64,000 bases of DNA from Mycobacterium kyorinense. GTDB taxonomy: Bacteria; Actinomycetota; Actinomycetes; Mycobacteriales; Mycobacteriaceae. A model generated the notes under the pieces. That model saw only the letters and a list, made by a program, of their open reading frames with translations. It was not told where the DNA came from and ran no database searches. Position 1 is the stretch's first letter. Every line of letters begins with the position of its first letter. The stretch covers positions 113,396 to 177,395 of the forward strand of contig NZ_LQPE01000163.1 in the NCBI RefSeq assembly GCF_002101735.1. Reading direction: 5' to 3'. Of this stretch, positions 8,400-16,378 are shown piece by piece. A program made the position numbers and the translations under genes.

Positions 8400-9086
8400 G
8401 TGAGCCGCGCGACCCTGGACAAAGACCCCCGTGAGGTGGCGTCGATGTTCGACGGCGTCGCCCGCCGATACGACCTGACCAACACGGTGCTCTCCCTGGG
8501 CCAGGACCGCTACTGGCGGCGCGCCACCCGCTCGGCGCTGCGACTGTCCGCGGGGGAGAAGGTGCTGGACTTGGCCGCCGGGACCGCGGTGTCGACGGTG
8601 GAGTTGGCGCGCTCCGGAGCCTGGTGTGTGGCGGCGGACTTCTCGGTCGGGATGCTCGCGGCGGGCCGAGACAGGCAAGTACCCAAGGTAGCCGCCGACG
8701 CTACCCGACTTCCCTTCGGCGACAACATGTTCGACGCGGTGACCATCAGCTTCGGGCTGCGCAATATCGCCGACCGCGAAACCGCGCTGCGGGAAATGGC
8801 GCGCGTCACCCGCTCCGGCGGCCGACTGGTGGTGTGCGAATTCGCCACTCCCACAAACGCGCTCTTCGCCACCGTCTACAAGGAATACCTGATGCAGGCG
8901 CTGCCGCGGGTCGCGCGCGCGGTGTCGAGCAATCCCGAGGCGTATGTCTACCTGGCCGAGTCGATCCGGGCCTGGCCCGACCAGGCGACGCTTGCGCGCC
9001 AGATATCCCGCACCGGTTGGTCAGCGGTGCGCTGGCGCAACCTCACCGGCGGCATCGTCGCGCTGCACGCGGCTTTTAAAGCCTGA
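8400..9086 (+). CDS. menG: Demethylmenaquinone methyltransferase MenG (UbiE family)
   Basis: This 228-aa class I SAM methyltransferase corresponds to M. tuberculosis Rv0558. It catalyses the last ring step of menaquinone synthesis, methylating demethylmenaquinone. It shows SAM motif I as VLDLAAGTAVSTVELA, the UbiE family signatures FDGVARRYDLTNTVLSLGQD near the N-terminus and TISFGLRNIADRETALREM in the middle. The start is the GTG at 8400. It lies in the men/envelope cluster, in the same direction as menD and mgtA. Older annotations call this gene ubiE or menH. Confidence 0.93.
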   Translation: MSRATLDKDPREVASMFDGVARRYDLTNTVLSLGQDRYWRRATRSALRLSAGEKVLDLAAGTAVSTVELARSGAWCVAADFSVGMLAAGRDRQVPKVAADATRLPFGDNMFDAVTISFGLRNIADRETALREMARVTRSGGRLVVCEFATPTNALFATVYKEYLMQALPRVARAVSSNPEAYVYLAESIRAWPDQATLARQISRTGWSAVRWRNLTGGIVALHAAFKA

Positions 9087-9110
9087 CACACTCGACGCAA
9101 TTGAACGCGA

Positions 9111-9560
9111 TCAGCCCGCGGGGATCGGGTCGAGGCGGAATACCGCAATCCGGCCGGCCAACGCCTCGACTTCGGCAGGAGTGCCTTCGCGAACCAGGCC
9201 GGCGCGTTTGAGGAAGCTGACGCCGATCGGCACCTCGACCGGAAACGCGCGCAGCACCGGCCGAGCCTGCTCGGGCGGCAGCTCGATGATATTGACGCGC
9301 TGCGACTTTCGGCCTTTGGCAAGGGTTCCCGAGCCGGCGGCCCGGGCGTTGCGTACCCAGTCGGCGCCCGGGTAACCGGCGACGGTGTAGAGCTGACCGT
9401 CGAGCGTGAACGGTGTCATCGGCGTGCTGCGCGGCTGGCCGGTCTTGCGGCCGGGCACCGTCAACACCATCGGCGGGCCCGTCGGGATGCCGAGCTTTTG
9501 CATCGCGATCATGACCTTGTTGGTCAGTTTCAGCCAGCGCGGGGGCTTCGGGTCAGTCAT
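9111..9560 (-). CDS. Deazaflavin (F420)-dependent nitroreductase-family protein
   Basis: This 149-aa protein of the Ddn/split-barrel family is common in mycobacteria; members use F420H2 to reduce quinones or nitro compounds. Typical features are PMVLTVPGRKTGQPRSTPM, the core VAGYPGADWVRNARAAG and a conserved IELPPEQARP segment. The ATG at 9560 is used; the longer open frame upstream overlaps the neighbouring methyltransferase. It follows the Rv0560c-like gene by 5 nt on the same strand, so both are probably controlled by the palindromic promoter at 10256-10284. F420 binding is inferred from the family, not shown. Confidence 0.82.
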   Translation of the reverse strand: MTDPKPPRWLKLTNKVMIAMQKLGIPTGPPMVLTVPGRKTGQPRSTPMTPFTLDGQLYTVAGYPGADWVRNARAAGSGTLAKGRKSQRVNIIELPPEQARPVLRAFPVEVPIGVSFLKRAGLVREGTPAEVEALAGRIAVFRLDPIPAG

Positions 9561-9565
9561 CGTTG

Positions 9566-10249
9566 TTACCCCAGGTGCGCTGACAACAGCCAGCCGGCCA
9601 CCGACATGCGGCCGTCGGGCTCGGGCCGAAACTCGGCGCCCATCAACGCGGACAGGTCGGTCGAGCCGTCCGGCGCGTTGGCATAGAGGCGGGCCGGCTT
9701 GATCTCGTCGATCACCCAGTATTTCGAGACCACCGCCCGCAGTTCGTCGGCGGTGACGGCGTTGGCCGGGCCGTCCGGCATTGCCGCCTTGTCGAACACC
9801 AGCACGAAGTACGACGCCCCCGGCGCGGCGGCGCGCACGATCGAACGCTGGTAGCCCTCGCGTGCCTTGACCGGGATCGAGTGGAACAGCGTGCTGTCGA
9901 CGATGGTGTCGAACCTGCCGTCGTAGCCGGTGAACGAGCTGATGTCGGCCACTTCGAAGCTGGCGTTGGTCAGCCCCCGCTTCTTGGCCTCGCGCCACGC
10001 CAAGTCGATGGCCGTCGGCGACAGATCGATGCCGACGGTGGTGTAGCCGCGTTCGGCGAGGTGGAGCGAGATGGCGGCTTCGCCGCAGCCCACGTCGAGC
10101 ACCTCGCCGTGGAACTTGCCGGCGTCGATCAGCGCGGCCAGCTCCGGCTGTGGTTCGCCGATGCTCCACGGCGGTTTGGCGCCGTGGCCTAATTGTGCGG
10201 ATTCGCCGCGGTAGGCCGATTCGAATTCGAAGTCCACAGGTTGAGTCAT
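9566..10249 (-). CDS. SAM-dependent methyltransferase, Rv0560c type
   Basis: This 227-aa class I methyltransferase has motif I VLDVGCGEAAISLHLAERG and a long block (GRFDTIVDSTLFHSIPVKA) characteristic of the M. tuberculosis Rv0560c group. In M. tuberculosis that enzyme is strongly salicylate-inducible, is under MarR-type repression, and can N-methylate certain inhibitors. The physiological substrate is unsettled; quinone-like compounds have been proposed. The start is the ATG at 10249 (a GTG immediately precedes it). It stands exactly 6 nt after a -10 box, so the mRNA is probably leaderless. A deazaflavin-type reductase follows 5 nt downstream. Confidence 0.9.
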   Translation of the reverse strand: MTQPVDFEFESAYRGESAQLGHGAKPPWSIGEPQPELAALIDAGKFHGEVLDVGCGEAAISLHLAERGYTTVGIDLSPTAIDLAWREAKKRGLTNASFEVADISSFTGYDGRFDTIVDSTLFHSIPVKAREGYQRSIVRAAAPGASYFVLVFDKAAMPDGPANAVTADELRAVVSKYWVIDEIKPARLYANAPDGSTDLSALMGAEFRPEPDGRMSVAGWLLSAHLG

Positions 10250-10255
10250 CACCCA

Positions 10256-10284
10256 TGCATATCAGGCCGCCTGATATATGTCAA
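10256..10284 (-). promoter_or_regulatory. Promoter with 19-bp perfect palindrome upstream of the Rv0560c-type gene
   Basis: On the minus strand there is a consensus -35 TTGACA (10284-10279), a 17-nt spacer and a -10 TATGCA (10261-10256). Six nt later comes the ATG at 10249, so transcription should begin at or next to the start codon. The spacer is almost filled by a perfect 19-bp palindrome, ATATCAGGC-c-GCCTGATAT (10259-10277). The 9-mer TGATATATG occurs at 10272-10280 and again at 10291-10299. A repressor bound here would block RNA polymerase; a MarR-family protein is the natural candidate from knowledge of Rv0560c. That identity is inference. Confidence 0.75.
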
Positions 10285-10398
10285 TAGTCTTGATATATGC
10301 AGCCCCCTTTCCCGCCGCGAGCGTGCGCAGACCAGGCGACACCCTCGGCGTGTCGACCGGGGACACGCACGCTCGCGGCAAAAGCGGCGAAAGGTGAC

Positions 10399-11610
10399 TC
10401 AGCTGAAGGGTTTTCGGCGATCCGCCAGGCGTGACGCCCACCCGCCGCCGCGCCAGGCTCGCGCGACAAAGTCGGCGTCGTCGTCGGTGACCAGGTTGCC
10501 CATCACGCGCACCGCGATGCTCATCAGCCTCGTCGAGCGCATCGCGACAGGCCCGGTCGCCGGCAGGAACCGCGGGAAGGTCAACAACAGCGCCAGCCGG
10601 CGCGCCACCGAAAACCCGCGGCCGTAATGCGACTGCAGTACGCCGGGCCACTGCTCGGCCGAACCAAGCAACTCGACGGCCAGCCGGCCGGTCTCCAGCC
10701 CGTAGTCGATGCCCTCGCCGTTCAACGGGTTGACGCACGCCGCGGCGTCACCGATCAGCATCCAGTTGGGCCCGGCCACCCCCGACACCGCGCCGCCCAT
10801 CGGCAGCAGCGCCGACGAGATCGCGCGCGGCTGCCCGACAAAACCCCACTCGTCGCGGCGCAGGTCGGTGTAATAGGACATCAGCGGCTTCAACGCCAGC
10901 TCGGCCGGCCGCTTCGAGGTCGACAGCGCGCCGACGCCGATGTTCACCTCGCCGTTGCCCAGCGGGAAGATCCAGCCGTAGCCGGGCAGCACCGCGCCGT
11001 CGGGGGAGCGCAACTCCAGATGCGACGTCAGCCACGGCTCCTCGCTGCGCGGCGTCGCCAGATACCCGCGGGCGGCAATGCCGTACACCGTCTCCTGATG
11101 CCACCGTCGCCCCAGCACGCGGCCCAACGGAGAACGCGCGCCGTCGGCCACGATCAACGACCGACACCTGACCGCGGTCCCGTCGGCCAACCCAACCGAC
11201 ACCACCCGGCCCGACGAATCATGATGCACGCCAACCGCTTTGACACCCAACAGCATCTGCGCGCCGGAATCCTCGGCGACCTTGCGGATCCGGTCGTCCA
11301 GCTCCACTCGCGCCACCGCGCTGCCGGTCGACGGAAACGACGGCCCCGGCCAGTCGACCTCGACCGCGCCCCCGAAACCGCTCATCCGCAAACCGCGATG
11401 CCTGATCCGGGCATCCAGCCAGTCGCCCAGCCCAAGCCGCTCCAGCTCGGCGACCGCCCGCGGCGTCAGCCCGTCGCCGCAGGCCTTGTCGCGGGGGAAG
11501 CTCGCCGCGTCGATCACCAGCACGTCGTGGCCCGCCCGGGCGGCCCAGGCCGCCGCCGCCGATCCGGCCGGTCCGGCGCCCACAACCACCACGTCGGCGT
11601 TGCTGTGCAT
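10399..11610 (-). CDS. menJ: Menaquinone reductase MenJ (geranylgeranyl-reductase family)
   Basis: This 403-aa FAD flavoprotein corresponds to M. tuberculosis Rv0561c. MenJ saturates the beta-isoprene unit of the menaquinone side chain, giving MK-9(II-H2), at the cytoplasmic membrane. It has an N-terminal Rossmann motif (DVVVVGAGPAGSAAAAWAAR), the family motif PRDKACGDGLTPRAV and the second FAD motif LIGDAAACVNPLNGEGIDYG. The start is the ATG at 11610 (MHSNADVVVVGAG). It is divergent from grcC1 with only 21 bp between the start codons. Confidence 0.93.
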   Translation of the reverse strand: MHSNADVVVVGAGPAGSAAAAWAARAGHDVLVIDAASFPRDKACGDGLTPRAVAELERLGLGDWLDARIRHRGLRMSGFGGAVEVDWPGPSFPSTGSAVARVELDDRIRKVAEDSGAQMLLGVKAVGVHHDSSGRVVSVGLADGTAVRCRSLIVADGARSPLGRVLGRRWHQETVYGIAARGYLATPRSEEPWLTSHLELRSPDGAVLPGYGWIFPLGNGEVNIGVGALSTSKRPAELALKPLMSYYTDLRRDEWGFVGQPRAISSALLPMGGAVSGVAGPNWMLIGDAAACVNPLNGEGIDYGLETGRLAVELLGSAEQWPGVLQSHYGRGFSVARRLALLLTFPRFLPATGPVAMRSTRLMSIAVRVMGNLVTDDDADFVARAWRGGGWASRLADRRKPFS

Positions 11611-11631
11611 GATCACCAGTATGTTGGTTGG
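11611..11631. promoter_or_regulatory. Overlapping divergent leaderless-type promoters between menJ and grcC1
   Basis: Only 21 bp separate the two start codons. On the plus strand TATGTT (11620-11625) fits TAnnnT and stands 6 nt before the grcC1 GTG. On the minus strand CATACT (11623-11618) stands 7 nt before the menJ ATG. The two candidate -10 boxes overlap, so the promoters would exclude each other. No convincing -35 boxes are visible, which is common in mycobacteria. This reading rests on motif spacing only. Confidence 0.4.
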
Positions 11632-12639
11632 GTGAGAACTCCGGCGACTGTGGTGGCGGGCGTCGACCTGGGCGACGCCGAATTCGCCGCCGACGTGCGC
11701 GACGGTGTGGATCGCATCGAGCGCCTGATGGAGACCGAACTGCGCGGCGCCGACGACTTGATGACCGAGGCGGTGCTGCACCTGTTCGAGGCCGGCGGCA
11801 AGCGGTTCCGCCCGCTTTTCACCGTGCTATCCGCGCAGTTGGGCCCCAACCCGGACGCCCAAGAGGTGACGATCGCCGGCGCGGTCATCGAGCTGGTGCA
11901 CCTGGCGACGCTCTACCACGACGACGTGATGGACGAGGCGCAGGTGCGCCGGGGCGCGCAGAGCGCCAACGCGCGCTGGGGCAACAACGTCGCGATCCTG
12001 GCCGGCGACTATTTGTTTGCGACGGCCTCGCGGCTGGTGTCGTTGCTGGGTCCCGGGGCAGTGCGGGTCATCGCCGAGACGTTCGCCCAACTGGTCACCG
12101 GGCAGATGCGCGAGACCCGCGGCGCCGCCGACGGCGCGGACCCGATCGAGCACTACCTGAAGGTGGTGCACGAGAAGACGGCCTGCCTGATCGGCGCGGC
12201 CGGGCGGTTCGGCGCGATGTTTTCCGGCGCCGACGAGGACCAGATCGAGCGGCTGGACCGGCTCGGCGGCATCGTGGGCACCGCCTTCCAGATCTCCGAC
12301 GACATCATCGACATCGACAGCGACCCCGACGAGTCCGGCAAGCTGCCCGGCACCGACCTGCGTGAGGGGGTGCACACGCTGCCTGTGCTCTACGCGCTGC
12401 GCGAGACCGGTCGGGACGCCGACCGGCTGCGCGAGTTGCTGGCCGGCCCCGTTACCGACGACGCGGTGCTGGCCGAGGCGCTGACGCTGCTGCGTGCGTC
12501 GGCGGGCATGGCGCAGGCCAAGGACACCGTGGCGCGCTACGCAGCGCAGGCGCGCGAGGAGCTTGCCGCCCTGCCCGACCTGCCCGGAAGGCACGCGCTG
12601 GCCACACTCGTCGACTACACCATCAACCGGCACGGCTGA
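11632..12639 (+). CDS. grcC1: Polyprenyl diphosphate synthase GrcC1
   Basis: This 335-aa all-trans polyprenyl diphosphate synthase has the same length as M. tuberculosis Rv0562. The first aspartate-rich motif lies in LYHDDVMDEAQVRRG and the second in FQISDDIIDIDSD. The KRFRPLF motif near the N-terminus contacts the diphosphate. It elongates isoprenyl chains from FPP/GGPP plus IPP, and may supply the menaquinone side chain; its position beside menJ supports that. The start is the GTG at 11632, inside a much longer open frame that runs through menJ antisense. It is probably leaderless. Confidence 0.93.
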   Translation: MRTPATVVAGVDLGDAEFAADVRDGVDRIERLMETELRGADDLMTEAVLHLFEAGGKRFRPLFTVLSAQLGPNPDAQEVTIAGAVIELVHLATLYHDDVMDEAQVRRGAQSANARWGNNVAILAGDYLFATASRLVSLLGPGAVRVIAETFAQLVTGQMRETRGAADGADPIEHYLKVVHEKTACLIGAAGRFGAMFSGADEDQIERLDRLGGIVGTAFQISDDIIDIDSDPDESGKLPGTDLREGVHTLPVLYALRETGRDADRLRELLAGPVTDDAVLAEALTLLRASAGMAQAKDTVARYAAQAREELAALPDLPGRHALATLVDYTINRHG

Positions 12640-12706
12640 TCCGGAACCCCGCGGGTCGGCGTCGGCGTTTAATCAGCAAGAACGCTGTGTTCCGAGGAGG
12701 AAGCTG

Positions 12707-13570
12707 ATGACCTGGCATCCGCACGCCAACAGGTTCAAGACGTTCGCGCTGTTGGTCGTCATGTCGGCGCTGATCGTGTTCGTCGGCGCCCTGTTCGGAA
12801 AGACGATGATGTGGCTGGCGGTGCTCTTCGCCATCGGCATGAATGCCTACACGTACTTCAACAGCGACAAGCTGGCGCTGCGGGCGATGCACGCCCAGCC
12901 GGTATCGGAAGTTCAGGCGCCGGCGATGTATCGGATCGTGCGTGAGCTGGCCACCGGGGCGCACCAGCCGATGCCGCGGCTCTACATCAGCGACACCAAC
13001 GCACCCAACGCCTTCGCCACCGGCCGCAATCCGCGCAACGCCGCGGTGTGCTGCACCACCGGCATCCTGCAGATCCTCGACGAGCGCGAGCTGCGCGCCG
13101 TGCTCGGCCACGAGCTTTCGCACGTCTACAACCGCGACATCCTGATCTCGTGTGTGGCCGGCGCGCTCGCGTCGGTGATCACCGCGCTGGCCAACATGGC
13201 GATGTTCGCCGGAATGTTCGGCGGCGGCAACCGCGACGGCGGCAATCCCTTTGCGGTGCTGTTGGTTTCGTTGCTGGGTCCGATCGCGGCGACGGTGGTG
13301 CGCCTGGCGGTGTCCCGCTCGCGCGAGTACCAGGCCGACGAGTCCGGTGCGGTGCTGACCGGTGACCCGCTGGCCTTGGCGTCGGCGTTGCGCAAGATCT
13401 CCGGCGGCGTGCAGGCCGCGCCGTTGCCGCCGGAACCGCAGCTGGCCAGCCAGGCCCACCTGATGATCGCCAACCCGTTCCGGGCGGGCGAACGGATCGG
13501 CTCGCTGTTCTCCACACACCCGCCGATCGAGGACCGGATTCGCCGGCTCGAGGCCATGGCGCGCGGCTAG
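12707..13570 (+). CDS. htpX: Membrane zinc metalloprotease HtpX
   Basis: This 287-aa M48 family protease degrades damaged membrane proteins. The zinc-binding motif HELSH is at residues 135-139 (VLGHELSHVYNRD), with the downstream third-ligand region SREYQADESGAVLTGDP. Two N-terminal hydrophobic helices (about 12-52) and a second pair (about 145-205) make it an integral membrane protein. The ATG at 12707 has a perfect GAGGAGG ribosome binding site 7-13 nt upstream. Its TAG stop overlaps the stop of the convergent DUF1275 gene within the four bases CTAG. Confidence 0.94.
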   Translation: MTWHPHANRFKTFALLVVMSALIVFVGALFGKTMMWLAVLFAIGMNAYTYFNSDKLALRAMHAQPVSEVQAPAMYRIVRELATGAHQPMPRLYISDTNAPNAFATGRNPRNAAVCCTTGILQILDERELRAVLGHELSHVYNRDILISCVAGALASVITALANMAMFAGMFGGGNRDGGNPFAVLLVSLLGPIAATVVRLAVSRSREYQADESGAVLTGDPLALASALRKISGGVQAAPLPPEPQLASQAHLMIANPFRAGERIGSLFSTHPPIEDRIRRLEAMARG

Positions 13571-14340
13571 GACTCGATCGAGCGCGACTGCTTCAGCACA
13601 GCACGCCGGTCGGTGAAGAAGTAGGTGTATGCGGTTGTGAACGCACAGACAACGGCGGCGGCCGCCAGCAGCTGCGAACCACTGACCAGCGAGCAAATGG
13701 CCCCGCCCGTCAGTCCGCCGGCGACGAAGCTGGCGAACAGCAGGAAGTGTCCGAGCCAGTCGGCAACCGAGCCGCCGCTGAGGTGGCGCTCGATGCCCTG
13801 ACCGAGCTTCACCACCGTCCCCGTCACGTAGCTCAGCGGTATCGATACCTCCCCGTCCTTGACGAACGTGGTGTTCAAAGCGCCAATTCCGAAGGCAACG
13901 ACCAAGATTGGTATGAAGGCGACAGGAGCCGTCGACCAGCCCTGCAGCCCGACGTCGCTGATAGTCGCAATCGACAGGCACACGGTGGTGATCACGGTGG
14001 GTCCGTGCGGATGCCCCCGCCAGATACGCCGGCGGCACATGGACCCGAAAATCACGCCGCACAGGAAGCACGACACCAGCAGTGTGGCCGATATCGACAG
14101 CCACGGGTCGTCGATGAACAAACCCGCCACTGCGCGTTGCGTGTTGCCGGTGGCGGTCGTCACGAAGTAGCCGGCGGAGTGGGTGAACGCCACCGCCCCG
14201 ACCAGGCCCGCCAGCCAGGCAAGGATCCACGACAACCGTGCCTCACTGTCGAAGATTTCACGTAGCCAGGGCCGGGCTCGTCGAGGCCGGCCATCCGCGT
14301 GCGGTGATTCGGCCACGTCGATTGTGCTGCGCTCAGTCAT
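13567..14340 (-). CDS. DUF1275 (YoaK-family) membrane protein
   Basis: This 257-aa protein has about six hydrophobic helices and the DUF1275 signatures LAGLVGAVAFTHSAGYFVTTATGNTQR near residue 40 and TTFVKDGEVSIPLSYVTGTVVKLGQ near residue 155. The family occurs widely as putative transporters or permeases; the substrate is unknown. The start chosen is the ATG at 14340 (MTERSTIDVAE); an upstream extension to 14433 is less likely. A purine-rich stretch lies 10-20 nt upstream. It is convergent with htpX with stop codons overlapping by 3 nt. Confidence 0.85.
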   Translation of the reverse strand: MTERSTIDVAESPHADGRPRRARPWLREIFDSEARLSWILAWLAGLVGAVAFTHSAGYFVTTATGNTQRAVAGLFIDDPWLSISATLLVSCFLCGVIFGSMCRRRIWRGHPHGPTVITTVCLSIATISDVGLQGWSTAPVAFIPILVVAFGIGALNTTFVKDGEVSIPLSYVTGTVVKLGQGIERHLSGGSVADWLGHFLLFASFVAGGLTGGAICSLVSGSQLLAAAAVVCAFTTAYTYFFTDRRAVLKQSRSIES

Positions 14341-14479
14341 AAAGTGGGCTATCTCTTTCTTTTCGTGATGGCATGTGGGGTATCCGCGTACCGGCCGCCG
14401 CACATCGCGATGGCGTGCAGCGTTGCAGTGCAAGCAGATTCAGGCTGGCCGCTGACGTTGCGGTGTCATACCGCAAAGG

Positions 14480-15012
14480 TCAAGCGGAAGGCACCCGCCG
14501 CGGTGACGGCACAGCGGGTTGGTCGCGGCTGATCAGTGCCGGGCGACGCAGAGCTGGGTCAAGCGTTCTCGACCGGCAAGCGACGTGGCGGGGAAACACG
14601 AGGCGGCCGCGCCGGGCCCATACCAGAACGTGGGTGAGAAAGTCCGCGAAGGTGACCACCAATGCAACTGCACCGACGGTGAAAAAGTCGACGGCCGTGT
14701 CCGGTGCAGGACCGCCATGTGTAACGCCGGGTGAAGAGCGTCTGAAGAGGCGGTTGCGACATGGTGCTCGAGACGTTCGTCGGCGATGTTGGGACCGCTC
14801 GAGGATGTCGACACCGGCTGTGGCAGGGCGGACACCGCATGGTCGGCCCGCGCCACCCCATATCCGATCACGGCGGTGAGCACGCATATCGCAAGAGCGA
14901 GCGCGCCAATCAGCCGCGTCCGCGAATGTCTGCCTGCGCCGCGAAAACTCACCGCACCTCCACTGCGGCAGTGATCACGGCGAACATCCGACTCCCCAAC
15001 CCTTGTTGACAC
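14480..15012 (-). pseudogene. Possible frameshifted two-helix membrane protein
   Basis: This is the only gene-like signal in the 885-nt space between DUF1275 and gpsA. Frame one begins at 15012 (MSTRVGESDV) and has an N-terminal transmembrane helix (RLIGALALAICVLTAVIGYG) with a short polar stretch. A second minus frame has another hydrophobic helix (DFFTVGAVALVVTFADFLTH) lying just beyond. Joining them with one frameshift around 14720-14790 gives a short protein with two helices, a layout seen in small actinobacterial membrane proteins. Either it is a decayed gene, or the read has an indel, or the hydrophobicity is accidental. The 213 nt between 15013 and gpsA show no gene. Confidence 0.3.
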
Positions 15013-15225
15013 GACGAGTGTAAGGGTAACGGCCCGACGTTAACATCTCGGTGTCCAAGATTGCAGCGAAGTAAAACACTTCTCGCACAAGCCTTTACAG
15101 GTACCGTGATTTCGATCACCGCGAGCCGAACCCCAATTGCTCTGCGCCAGCGTATTTATCGGCTCGACGGAGCAACAACCGCACCTGTGCAATACATAGA
15201 AAATACATACGCACAACGGTGATTG

Positions 15226-16248
15226 TTAAAACCCGGCGCCGTGCACCTCGTGACCGGGTTTTTCGGCGGTCAGGCCGCGGTAGGCCTGCTCCACGGTGGA
15301 GCCGTGATTGATCACCGCGTCGACCTCGCGGGCGATCGGCATGTTCAGTCCGTACTTGTCGGCGAACTCCATGACCACGCTGGCGGCCTTGACGCCCTCG
15401 GCCACCTGGTTCATCGACGCGATGATCTCGTCGATCGGCTTGCCCGCGCCCAACTGCTCGCCGACGTGGCGGTTACGGCTGCGCGGGCTGGTGCAGGTGA
15501 CGATCAGATCGCCCATGCCGGCCAGCCCGGCGAAGGTGTCGCGCTGCCCGCCCATCGCCTCGCCCAGCTTGGACATTTCGCGCACCGACCGGGCCATCAC
15601 CAATGCGCGGGTGTTCTCTCCGATGCCCAGCGAGTAACCCATGCCGACGGCGATCGCATAGACGTTCTTCAGCGCACCCGCCATCTCCACACCGACGACG
15701 TCGTCGGTGGTGTAGACCCGAAAACGCCTGGTGCGGAACAACTCTGCGAGCCGGGCGGCCAGGTGGTGATCGGGCATCGCCAAGACAGCCGCCGCCGCGT
15801 ACCCCTCGCCAACTTCGCGGGCGATGTTCGGGCCGGCCAGGATGCCGGCCGGATGCCCCGGCAGCACCTCGTCGATGATCTGCGACATCCGCATGTTGGT
15901 GCCCTGCTCGAGGCCCTTGACCAGTGACACCACCGGCACCCACGGCCGCAGCTCGGCGGCCAGTTCGGTCAGCACCCCGCGGAACCCGTGCGACGGCACA
16001 CCCATCACGACGACGTCGGCGGCGTTGGCGGCCTCGGAGAAGTCGGTGGTGGCGCGCAGGGTGTCGCTGAGCACGACGTCGTCGCCCAGGTAGCGGGTGT
16101 TGCGGTGGTTGTCGTTGATGTCTTTGGCGGTCTCCTCCGAGCGCACCCACTGCAGCGTCGGTCCGCGGCGCGCGCAGATGGACGCGACGGTGGTGCCCCA
16201 AGACCCGCCACCCAGAACGACGACCTTCGGTTCGCGCAAAGCTGCCAT
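15226..16248 (-). CDS. gpsA: NAD(P)-dependent glycerol-3-phosphate dehydrogenase GpsA (GpdA1)
   Basis: This 340-aa enzyme reduces dihydroxyacetone phosphate to sn-glycerol-3-phosphate for phospholipid synthesis in the cytosol. The N-terminal Rossmann motif is VLGGGSWGTT (residues 11-20). The catalytic-domain signatures are AGALKNVYAIAVGMGYSLGIG and GLAGMGDLIVTCTSPRSRN. Length and position match M. tuberculosis gpdA1 (Rv0564c). The ATG at 16248 is the family-consistent start; the open frame continues upstream without homology. The stop codon lies inside a terminator-like hairpin. Confidence 0.94.
   Translation of the reverse strand: MAALREPKVVVLGGGSWGTTVASICARRGPTLQWVRSEETAKDINDNHRNTRYLGDDVVLSDTLRATTDFSEAANAADVVVMGVPSHGFRGVLTELAAELRPWVPVVSLVKGLEQGTNMRMSQIIDEVLPGHPAGILAGPNIAREVGEGYAAAAVLAMPDHHLAARLAELFRTRRFRVYTTDDVVGVEMAGALKNVYAIAVGMGYSLGIGENTRALVMARSVREMSKLGEAMGGQRDTFAGLAGMGDLIVTCTSPRSRNRHVGEQLGAGKPIDEIIASMNQVAEGVKAASVVMEFADKYGLNMPIAREVDAVINHGSTVEQAYRGLTAEKPGHEVHGAGF
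15228..15262 (-). terminator. Hairpin overlapping the gpsA stop codon
   Basis: The inverted repeat AAAACCCGG (15228-15236) / CCGGGTTTT (15254-15262) has a 17-nt loop. Read on the minus strand it covers the last codons and the stop of gpsA and ends in GGGTTTTAACAATC. The T-run is short, so it is a modest intrinsic terminator candidate. The 3' arm cannot change freely, because the repeat lies partly in coding sequence. Confidence 0.5.
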
Positions 16249-16378
16249 GGCGATCAGCGTATTGCCGGGATCCTCGCGTTGGTGCCAGTGCGCGCAAATT
16301 GCTGCGCGGGCACCTGGCAAACCGGTGGTAACTTCAGAAAACCTGCAGTTCGACGCCGGGCCGGGGAGATTTAGCGAC

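Noticed and set aside
12623..14230. Long minus-strand frame across htpX and DUF1275
   Set aside because: Shadow of two well-supported genes; no domain motifs.
14373..14879. Plus-strand frame in the gap before gpsA
   Set aside because: Arg/Thr-rich with no motif, no ribosome binding site; the minus strand has the only membrane-helix signal.
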